A model generated the notes under the pieces. That model did not search any database. It was not told the DNA's origin and saw only the letters and a program-made list of their open reading frames with translations. Positions 57,817 through 64,000 of a DNA stretch of 64,000 nt are shown here, in pieces. Source of the stretch: Nevskiaceae bacterium (GTDB lineage: Bacteria; Pseudomonadota; Gammaproteobacteria; Nevskiales; Nevskiaceae); the NCBI GenBank assembly GCA_008012115.1, contig SSEB01000005.1, positions 1 through 64,000 of the forward strand, in the 5' to 3' direction. The position numbers and the translations under genes were made by a program. Position 1 is the first letter of the stretch; the number at the start of each line of letters is the position of its first letter.

Positions 57817-58533
57817 TCAGGCGCCCAGTTCGCCGTCCCAGAGCAACTTGCCGGCCTTCTTCTTGATGCCTTCGAGCCGCGCCAGGTGCGCGGCGCGCTC
57901 CGCCTCGCCGGCGCGCGGCACCGGGAGCGTTTCGTAGCGCGGTGGCAGCAGCTCGTCGAGGCGCGAGGTCCGCGCCGCACCCGGACCGCTGTCGGCATCG
58001 AGCGTCAGGCGCGACTGCCCGCCGGTCATGGCCAGATAGACGTCGCCCAGCAGGCGCGCGTCGATCAACGCTCCGTGCAGATCGCGGTAGGAGTTGTCGA
58101 CGTTGTAGCGTTTGCACAGCGCATCGAGGTTCACCTTCTGCCCCGGGTGCAGACGCCGCGCCATCACCACGGTGTCGGTGATGGTGCAGATCTCGTGCAG
58201 CTTCTGCGTGAAGCCGGCGATCTCGAACTCGCGGTTGAGAAAACCGACATCGAAGGGCGCGTTGTGGATGATCAGCTCGGCGCCCTTGAGATAGTCCCAG
58301 AGCTCGCGCGCAATGGCGTCGAAGCGTGGCTTGTCGGCAAGAAACTCGCTGCTGATGCCGTGCACCTGCTGCGCACCGGGATCGATCGTCCGCTGCGGAT
58401 TGACGTAGCGATGGAAGTTGTTGCCGGTGGGCCGGCGGTTCTTGAATTCGACGCAGCCGACCTCGATCAGGCGATGGCCCAGTTCCACTTCCAGGCCGGT
58501 GGTTTCGGTGTCGAGAATGATCTGTCGCTGCAT
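57817..58533 (-). CDS. dnaQ: DNA polymerase III epsilon (proofreading) subunit
   Basis: DnaQ is the 3'-5' exonuclease that proofreads chromosomal replication. The 238-residue protein has Exo I ILDTETTGLEVELGHRLIEV, Exo II with HNAPFDVGFLNREF, and Exo III with HGALIDARLLGDVY, the DEDDh residues. A Q-rich or short C-terminal region (from about residue 185) ends in a tail that in homologues binds the alpha subunit and clamp. Its start overlaps the rnhA stop by one base (TGATG). The rnhA-dnaQ pairing is standard, but here they point the same way instead of being divergent as in Escherichia coli. Confidence 0.96.
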   Translation of the reverse strand: MQRQIILDTETTGLEVELGHRLIEVGCVEFKNRRPTGNNFHRYVNPQRTIDPGAQQVHGISSEFLADKPRFDAIARELWDYLKGAELIIHNAPFDVGFLNREFEIAGFTQKLHEICTITDTVVMARRLHPGQKVNLDALCKRYNVDNSYRDLHGALIDARLLGDVYLAMTGGQSRLTLDADSGPGAARTSRLDELLPPRYETLPVPRAGEAERAAHLARLEGIKKKAGKLLWDGELGA

Positions 58534-58994
58534 CAGCTGTTTCCCACGGCCGCGGAGGGCCGCATTGCTTCCTCGATGGCCTCATTGGCCAGCTGGTCCG
58601 CCCGCTCGTTGCCCGGATCGCCGGCGTGGCCCTTGACCCAGCGCCAGTCGATGCGATGGCGCTGCACGGCGGCATCGAGGCGCTGCCAGAGATCCTGGTT
58701 TTTCACCGGCTTCTTGTCGGCGGTGCGCCAGCCGCGCGCCTTCCAGTTCGGCAGCCACTGGGTGAGGCCGTCCATGACGTACTTGGAGTCAGTGTGCAGC
58801 AAGACCTCGCAGGGCTCGCGCAACGACTCCAGCGCACTGATCGCCGCCATCAGCTCCATGCGGTTGTTGGTGGTCGCGGGTTCGCCACCCTTGAGCGTCT
58901 TGCTGCGGCCGTTGTAGCTCAGCAGCGCGCCCCAGCCCCCGGGCCCCGGGTTTCCCTTGCAGGCGCCGTCGGTGTAGATGACGATCTTCTTCAC
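58533..58994 (-). CDS. rnhA: Ribonuclease HI
   Basis: RNase HI degrades the RNA strand of RNA-DNA hybrids. The 153-residue protein has the four catalytic acidic residues: Asp in [20 protein letters not shown], Glu in [12 protein letters not shown], Asp in [13 protein letters not shown] and the C-terminal Asp near [16 protein letters not shown]. Length and motifs match Escherichia coli RnhA. Its start overlaps the stop of the methyltransferase gene by 4 bp (ATGA), so three genes are translationally coupled. Confidence 0.97.
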   Translation of the reverse strand: MKKIVIYTDGACKGNPGPGGWGALLSYNGRSKTLKGGEPATTNNRMELMAAISALESLREPCEVLLHTDSKYVMDGLTQWLPNWKARGWRTADKKPVKNQDLWQRLDAAVQRHRIDWRWVKGHAGDPGNERADQLANEAIEEAMRPSAAVGNS

Positions 58995-59764
58995 GCTTCG
59001 TTGGGCTTGAATGTCGCGGAGGTGGAGCGCGCCTCGGAGGCCGGCACGCCGATGAGGGGGCGGATCTGCGCGCGCTGTACGCGCCCGCGCAGCGTCATCG
59101 GCAGCACGCGCTTGCGCGCCACCACCAGATAAGCCTCGGCAAACGGCTGCGCCAGCGAACCCAGGTGCAGCGGCTCGCCGTCGGAATGCGGATTCAGCCA
59201 GGGCATGCCCGCGCCGTAGCGCCGCACTTCGACGACCTCGAAGTCGAGCAGCTCCAGCCAGTCACACAGGCGGCCGGCGGAATGAAAATGCGCGCCGGGC
59301 GGAAACGCGCGGTGGCGCAGGCCCACCGCCTGGCGCAGGCCCCAGCCGCTCCAGGGATTGAAGCCCAGCGCCAGCAGCCGGCCGCGGTCGGTGAGGACGC
59401 GATCGACCTCGCGCAGCACCGCCTTGGGGGTGCGCGCGAACTCCAGCGTGTGCGGCAGCAGCACGGCATCGACGCTCTTGGACATCACCGGCAATTGTTC
59501 CGGAGCGGCCAGGGCCTGCGCGCCCATGCCGCCGACGCTGCCGATCACCGCGCTGTGCAGGGTTTCGCTGGAAGCGATCAACTGACCGCCGCGGCCCCAG
59601 CTGCCGACCTGCAGCAGGTGGCGGCCAAACACGTCCGGCAGCACGCGGCGCACCTCGCGCTCCTCGAGCTCCAGCAGGCGCCCGCCGCGCGGCGACTGCA
59701 GCCACTGCTCGAGGGCGACGCGGCTGAACGGCCGCCCGCCACGCCGTCCGCGCGACGCGCTCAT
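58991..59764 (-). CDS. SAM-dependent methyltransferase (class I, YafS-like)
   Basis: A 257-residue Rossmann-fold methyltransferase, the usual neighbour of gloB, rnhA and dna[18 protein letters not shown] is motif [21 protein letters not shown] motif IV, and [20 protein letters not shown] motif V-VI. ATG at 59764 is conservative. An ATG at 59806 or 59809 has GAGAGGG five nt upstream and would add 14-15 residues, overlapping the gloB start codon on the other strand. The substrate of this family is not known. Confidence 0.85.
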   Translation of the reverse strand: MSASRGRRGGRPFSRVALEQWLQSPRGGRLLELEEREVRRVLPDVFGRHLLQVGSWGRGGQLIASSETLHSAVIGSVGGMGAQALAAPEQLPVMSKSVDAVLLPHTLEFARTPKAVLREVDRVLTDRGRLLALGFNPWSGWGLRQAVGLRHRAFPPGAHFHSAGRLCDWLELLDFEVVEVRRYGAGMPWLNPHSDGEPLHLGSLAQPFAEAYLVVARKRVLPMTLRGRVQRAQIRPLIGVPASEARSTSATFKPNEA

Positions 59765-59807
59765 GGGCGATTGACCGGATGCCTGTTCATGGCCACCATT
59801 CTTCATC

Positions 59808-60581
59808 ATGTGGACCCTCTCCGCCATCCCCGCGTTCACCGACAACTACCTGTGGCTGCTCAGCCGCGACGGCGACGCCGTGATCGTCGATCCGGGCGAC
59901 GCCGCGCCGGTGCAGCGCGCGCTCGACGACCGCGGCCTGCGCCTGCGCGCCATCCTGGTCACGCACTGGCACCCGGACCATATCGGCGGCATCCCCACGC
60001 TGCGCGCGCGCCATGACGTGCCGGTCTACGGTCCGCGCGCGGAAGCGGCGAAGATCAAGACGCTGACGCAGCCGCTCGACGACGGCGACCGCGTCGCCCT
60101 GCCCGGCCTCGACCTGCAGGTGCTGGCGGTGCCCGGCCACACGCTGGGCCACATCGCCTATTACGCGCCCGGCCTGCTGCTCTGCGGCGATACGCTGTTC
60201 AGCGCCGGCTGCGGCCGCCTGTTCGAGGGCACGCCGGCGCAGATGCACGCCTCGCTGGCGCGCCTAGCGGCGCTGCCGCCGGAGACGCCGGTGTACTGCA
60301 CGCACGAATACACCGAGGCCAACCTCGCCTTCGCCCTTGCAGTGGAGCCAGACAACCTCGCGCTGCGCGACCATGCCTCGGCCGTGCGCGCGCTGCGCGC
60401 GCGTGGCGAGCCGAGTCTGCCGACGACGCTGGCGCTGGAGCGCGCGATCAATCCCTTCCTGCGCTGCGACGTCGCCGCGGTGCGCAACGCCGTCGCGGCG
60501 CAGGCCGCCCAGGCGCTGCCGGACGAGGTCACCGTGTTCGCCGCGCTGCGCCGCTGGAAGGATGGTTTTCGTCCGCACTGA
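59808..60581 (+). CDS. gloB: Hydroxyacylglutathione hydrolase (glyoxalase II)
   Basis: GloB hydrolyses S-lactoylglutathione to lactate and glutathione, the second glyoxalase step. The 257-residue metallo-beta-lactamase-fold protein starts MWTLSAIPAFTDNYLWLL and has the dinuclear metal motif THWHPDHIGG, VPGHTLGHIAYY, LLCGDTLFSAGCGRLFEG then TPAQM, and THEYTEANL. It is divergent from the methyltransferase gene with at most 43 bp between start codons. No strong ribosome binding site is seen. R9 begins 13 bp after the stop. Confidence 0.95.
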   Translation: MWTLSAIPAFTDNYLWLLSRDGDAVIVDPGDAAPVQRALDDRGLRLRAILVTHWHPDHIGGIPTLRARHDVPVYGPRAEAAKIKTLTQPLDDGDRVALPGLDLQVLAVPGHTLGHIAYYAPGLLLCGDTLFSAGCGRLFEGTPAQMHASLARLAALPPETPVYCTHEYTEANLAFALAVEPDNLALRDHASAVRALRARGEPSLPTTLALERAINPFLRCDVAAVRNAVAAQAAQALPDEVTVFAALRRWKDGFRPH

Positions 60582-60594
60582 ACCCGCCGGCAGG

Positions 60595-60706
60595 CCACCC
60601 GCTGTGGCGCCATGGCGCTGCCGGGTTGTTATTTTTGATATAGCGAATTTAATTTCGATAAACAATTGATAACATCGCGACCGGCGATAAAACGAACAGC
60701 GGGTGC
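60595..60706. repeat. R9: 112-bp palindromic repeat element
   Basis: Ends CCACCCGCT (60595-60603) and AGCGGGTGC (60698-60706) flank the core 60628-60673, which begins GTTATTTTTG, contains GCGAA/TTTCG and ends AATTGATAAC. The left arm holds GCGCC/GGCGC and the right arm ATCGC/GCGAT, both perfect. It lies between gloB and the envelope operon. Confidence 0.95.
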
Positions 60707-60871
60707 GCCGCTGCTGGCACTTCCGACGCAACCCGCAGTCCTATGCCGACAGATCGGCGGGCCGAAACCGCGCACCATGCGCCGCTCGTCGCATCGATCA
60801 CCACCTTGAATAAGGTCTCAACGTTCCGGCATTTCGTTTTGTTAAACTCGACCCGACCTTTTCGATCCCAC

Positions 60872-61450
60872 ATGCTGATGCTCGCCAATCCGCGCCGTAA
60901 GGCCGTGAGAGTCCTTGTCGTCGCGGCCGCCTGCGCTGTCGGCACGCTGCAGGCCGCCGCACCGCCGGCCCCGGACGCCAACGCCCTCCAGATCGACCAG
61001 AACATCCAGAGCCTCAAGGACGAGGTGCTGCAGTTCAACCGCGACGCGGTGACCCTCGAGCAGGACACGCTGTACCCGCCGTACTCGCGCACCAGCGTCT
61101 ATCTCGGCGTGCGCATCGGCGGCCTGCTGGTCAAGGATTTCAGCATCGCCTTCGACGACGGCACGCCGCAGACCTTCAATTTCACCGACGACGAAGGCCG
61201 CGCCTTCCTGCTGCACAACGGCCTGCGCCGCATGCTGCGCGCCAATCTGGCGCCGGGTCCTCACCGCATCCGTGCCGACTTCAGCGCGCAATACGCCGAC
61301 GCCAAGCCCAGCGACGCGCCGGTGACCAACCACTTCGAAGCCATTTTCGACAAGGGCTACAGCCAGACCGATCTGGAACTGACCCTCGGCCGCAGCACCC
61401 GCGTGGCCAAGCCGGGCCTGACGCTCAAGCAATGGAGCACGACGCGATGA
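60872..61450 (+). CDS. Secreted protein of unknown function, first gene of a TPR operon
   Basis: A 192-residue protein with a signal peptide (RRKAVRVLVVAAACAVGTLQ, cut near AAA), a helical stretch (QIDQNIQSLKDEVLQFNRDA) and a beta-rich region VYLGVRIGGLLVKDFSIAFD ... GPHRIRADFSAQYADAKPS, followed by GLTLKQW. No known domain is recognised. ATG at 60872 is preferred to an upstream ATG at 60743 because the signal peptide begins there; ATG 60878 is also possible. Its stop overlaps the next gene's ATG (ATGA). An operon with TPR proteins suggests an envelope complex, perhaps TonB/ExbB-like, but no such gene is in view. Confidence 0.7.
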   Translation: MLMLANPRRKAVRVLVVAAACAVGTLQAAAPPAPDANALQIDQNIQSLKDEVLQFNRDAVTLEQDTLYPPYSRTSVYLGVRIGGLLVKDFSIAFDDGTPQTFNFTDDEGRAFLLHNGLRRMLRANLAPGPHRIRADFSAQYADAKPSDAPVTNHFEAIFDKGYSQTDLELTLGRSTRVAKPGLTLKQWSTTR

Positions 61451-63249
61451 AGCGCACGCTCGCCCTCGCCGCGGCGCTCTTCGCTTCCGCTGCCGCCAGT
61501 GCCGCCGACCGTTACCTGCCGGGCGGCAACGACGATCCGAACCTGCGCGCCGCGCAGTACCAGAACGACGAGAATCGCTACTTCTCCGCCCTGACCGAAC
61601 TGCTGGCGGTGCCACGCAGCAACGACAAGGCCGCCGATCGCTACCAGTGGCTGCTGGCGGAAAACTACCTGTCGTTCGGCATGGGGCAGCGCGCCGAACC
61701 GATCTACCGCGAGCTGGCCATCTCCGCCACCGATCACCTGCTGCTCGGCCAGGCGCGTCTGAGGCTGGCGCGCTTCGACTATGAGCGCGGCTACTACGAA
61801 CAGGCGCGCAGCGCCCTGCTGAAGATGCAGGAGCATCTGCCCAAGCCGCTGGTCGACGAATGGCAGGATCTCTCGGCCCGCGTGCTGATGGCCCAGGGCC
61901 GCTACAACGAAGCGGTGGCGGTGCTGACCAGCACCGACAACGCCAGCCAGCAATCGCCGTACACGCGCTACAACCTCGGCGTGGCGCTGATCAACGACGG
62001 CCGCGTGCCGCAGGGCCGCGACGTGCTCGACCGCATCGGCCGCATGCGCGTGGAGACGCTCGACGATCTGGCGCTGCGCGACAAGGCCAATCTGACGCTA
62101 GGCTGGCACTTCCTGCACAACCAGCTGGGCGGCAGCGCCAAGCCCATTTTCGGGCGCGTGCGCTCGCAGGGCCCCTACTCCAACCGCGCGCTGCTCGGCC
62201 TGGGCTGGGCGGAACTGTCGCCGCAAGGCACCAAGCAGGCCCGCGCCACGCTGGCCGACGAAGAGCTGCAGGGTTCGCCGTTCACCACCTTCTCGACGCT
62301 GGGCGTGCTGCTGCGCCCGGGCTTCCTCGACCGCGACATTTTCAAGCGCGCCGGCATGCGCGACTTCAAGCTGGACAAGCTGGCCAAGGGCGAGCAGGAC
62401 GCGCTCAAGCGCGCGCTCGCCGCCTGGGTGGAACTGATCAACCGCGATCCCATGGACCCGGCGGTGCAGGAAGGCTGGCTGGCGATTCCCTACTCGCTGG
62501 ACAAGCTCGGCGCCCACGCGCAGGCCCTGCAGTTCTACGAGAAGGCGGTCGACAACCTGGAGAACAACCGCAAGCGCGCCGATGCGGCGATGACCTCGAT
62601 CCGCGAGGGGCGTATGGTCGAGACCATCGTGCGCCGCGACATCGACGCGGAGTCCGGCTGGGAATGGAAACTGAAGGACCTGCCGGACGCGCCGGAAACC
62701 TACTACCTGCAGAACCTGCTGGCCGAGCATCGCTTCCAGGAAGCGCTGAAGAATTATCGCGACGTGCGCATGATGCAGCGCAATCTCGACAGCTGGAAAG
62801 CGCGTCTCGACACCATGGAGACCGCCTACAAGCAGCCGCGCCCCGACGTCGCCCCGGAGATCCTGTTCCGCCGCGCCACCGAGGACTGGACACCGTCCTG
62901 GACCGAGCCGGCGATGACCCTGCGCGCGGACACCGCGCTGGCCGCGCCCGGCAGCTACGACGCCAAGGCCGCGCCAGCGTCGCCGCCGGCGATCGAGCTG
63001 GCGACCGGCATGCCCAAGCGCTTCGATGGCGACTGGGAGAAAATCCAGTCGCTCAAGGCGCGCCAGGCCTCGCTGCACGCGCTGCTGGAAACCGCAGCCA
63101 ACGATCAGGGCAAGGTCCTGCAGACCATGGCGATCAACGAACTGACCGGCCAGAAGAAGCAGATCGAAAAATACCTGGTGGAAGCGCGTTTCGCGCTGGC
63201 ACGCCTCTACGACCGCCAGCTCAAGGGCGAACTCGATGACCAGCATTAA
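61447..63249 (+). CDS. Periplasmic TPR-repeat protein
   Basis: A 600-residue protein with a signal peptide (MKRTLALAAALFASAAASAA) and TPR-like helical repeats through most of its length: YFSALTELLAVPRSNDKAAD, EPIYRELAISATDHLLLGQA, LMAQGRYNEAVAVLTST, YTRYNLGVALINDGRVPQGR and ALQFYEKAVDNLENN. A further region (about 480-600) is charged and helical. No catalytic motif is seen. ATG at 61447 overlaps the upstream stop by 4 bp; the next gene starts 14 bp before this one ends. It probably scaffolds a periplasmic or outer-membrane complex with its two neighbours. Confidence 0.8.
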   Translation: MKRTLALAAALFASAAASAADRYLPGGNDDPNLRAAQYQNDENRYFSALTELLAVPRSNDKAADRYQWLLAENYLSFGMGQRAEPIYRELAISATDHLLLGQARLRLARFDYERGYYEQARSALLKMQEHLPKPLVDEWQDLSARVLMAQGRYNEAVAVLTSTDNASQQSPYTRYNLGVALINDGRVPQGRDVLDRIGRMRVETLDDLALRDKANLTLGWHFLHNQLGGSAKPIFGRVRSQGPYSNRALLGLGWAELSPQGTKQARATLADEELQGSPFTTFSTLGVLLRPGFLDRDIFKRAGMRDFKLDKLAKGEQDALKRALAAWVELINRDPMDPAVQEGWLAIPYSLDKLGAHAQALQFYEKAVDNLENNRKRADAAMTSIREGRMVETIVRRDIDAESGWEWKLKDLPDAPETYYLQNLLAEHRFQEALKNYRDVRMMQRNLDSWKARLDTMETAYKQPRPDVAPEILFRRATEDWTPSWTEPAMTLRADTALAAPGSYDAKAAPASPPAIELATGMPKRFDGDWEKIQSLKARQASLHALLETAANDQGKVLQTMAINELTGQKKQIEKYLVEARFALARLYDRQLKGELDDQH

Positions 63250-64000
63250 GCGCCTGCCCCTCGCCCTGAGCCTGGTTCTCGCCGCCTGCACGCCGGCGGT
63301 GATCAAGAACGCCGCGCCGCCAATCCAGGATATCGAGCGCAAGGCCCCGGACGACAAGGTCCTGCCGATCATCCCCTCGCAGCCCATTGCCGCCGATCCG
63401 CAGAAGGCGCTGGACAACTACCGCAAGCTGCTGGAGCTGTCGCCCGATCCCGAGACCAAGGCCGAATCGATGCGTCGCCTCGCCGACCTGCAGGTGCAGA
63501 TCGAGGACGCCAAGGGCAACGACGATGCCGGCAGCGGCAAGACGCTGCAGGAATCGATCAAGCTCTACAACGACCTGCTCTACGCGCACCCGGAAGACAA
63601 GCACAACGACCGCATCTTCTACCAGATGGCGCGCGCGCAGCAGAATTCGGGCGAGGTCGATGCCGCCATCGACACGCTGCAACGCCTGACACAGCGGCAT
63701 CCCGACTCCAACCTTGCCGGCGACGCCCATTTCCGCCGCGCCGAACTGCTGTTCAGCCGCCGCCGCTACGCCGAGGCCGAGCCCGAGTACAAGACGGTGA
63801 TGGACCTCGGCGACAAGACGCCGTTCTTCGAGAACGCCCAGTACAAGTACGGCTGGTCGCGCTACAAGCAGCAGAACTACGATGGCGCGCTCGACGTGTT
63901 CATCGCCCTGCTCGACCGTGACCTGCCGCAGGGCGAGTTCTACGGCACCGAGGACGCGCTCAAGGGCGTGGCCAAGGCGCGCAGCGACATGGTGCGCGAT
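63236..64000 (+). CDS. TPR lipoprotein (3' end outside window)
   Basis: The 255 visible residues begin MTSIKRLPLALSLVLAAC, a lipoprotein signal with Cys18 as lipidation site. TPR units follow: AMSR-type repeats such as ALDNYRKLLELSPDPETKAE, RIFYQMARAQQNSGEVDAAI, AHFRRAELLFSRRRYAEAEP and QYKYGWSRYKQQNYDGALDV. The repeat style resembles outer-membrane TPR lipoproteins such as BamD or CpoB, but the sequence is longer and I cannot assign it. Translation starts inside the 3' end of the preceding gene, so the three genes form one unit. The reading frame is still open at base 64000. Confidence 0.75.
   Translation, partial: MTSIKRLPLALSLVLAACTPAVIKNAAPPIQDIERKAPDDKVLPIIPSQPIAADPQKALDNYRKLLELSPDPETKAESMRRLADLQVQIEDAKGNDDAGSGKTLQESIKLYNDLLYAHPEDKHNDRIFYQMARAQQNSGEVDAAIDTLQRLTQRHPDSNLAGDAHFRRAELLFSRRRYAEAEPEYKTVMDLGDKTPFFENAQYKYGWSRYKQQNYDGALDVFIALLDRDLPQGEFYGTEDALKGVAKARSDMVRD

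Overview
The window is 64 kb of a GC-rich (about 65% by eye) gammaproteobacterial chromosome made almost entirely of core genes. Several neighbourhoods are typical of the class: rnr-rlmB-rpsF-rpsR, hfq-hflX-hflK-hflC with purA and hisZ, pcnB-folK-panB-panC-panD, lptF-lptG divergent from pepA-holC-valS, ilvN-ilvC-pssA-leuA, fadB-fadA and rnhA-dnaQ. The gene set would suit a Nevskiales/Solimonadaceae or Xanthomonadales-like lineage, but that is inference. There is no prophage, transposase, CRISPR array or defence locus.

Layout. 1-4.7 kb: translation and RNA decay genes (minus strand) and a tRNA-Leu(CAG). 4.8-14 kb: purA, hisZ, a DUF2065 gene, hflC, hflK, hflX, hfq, miaA and an endonuclease-type mutL. 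14-20.4 kb: amiC, tsaE, nnr, then queG opposite pgi. 20.4-25.7 kb: a 2OG-Fe(II) oxygenase-like gene, the pantothenate genes, folK, a pcnB that seems to start at AUU, and tRNA-Glu(CTC). 25.7-33.8 kb: an RDD membrane gene, lptG/lptF, pepA, holC and valS. 34-40.7 kb: a DUF3336-patatin lipase, a moxR/DUF58/transglutaminase operon, an acyltransferase and a decayed MFS transporter. 40.7-49.9 kb: rimI, a family-4 uracil-DNA glycosylase, and branched-chain amino acid genes with pssA; ilvB is inverted relative to ilvNC and leuA has a leucine-rich leader ORF. 49.9-57.8 kb: fatty-acid beta-oxidation genes with a TetR regulator, a lysine/alanine-rich histone-H1-like protein, an ArsR-methyltransferase fusion and a VTT membrane protein. 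57.8-60.6 kb: dnaQ, rnhA, a SAM methyltransferase and gloB. 60.9-64 kb: a three-gene envelope operon of a secreted protein and two TPR proteins, running off the end.

The most unusual content is between the genes. Nine copies of a 112-bp element (R1-R9) are scattered about every 7 kb. Each has 9-bp terminal inverted repeats (CCACCCGCT / AGCGGGTGG), two 33-bp arms and a 46-bp AT-rich palindromic core starting GTT and ending AAC. The 33-46-33 geometry is exact although the arm sequences differ from copy to copy. Many arms hold small hairpins whose sequence changes while pairing is kept. This looks like a dispersed element conserved for structure, and I do not recognise it as a named family. Other oddities are a 68-bp direct repeat between leuA and the glycosylase gene, paired 25-bp repeats before panD, and overlapping back-to-back promoters at pcnB/tRNA-Glu.
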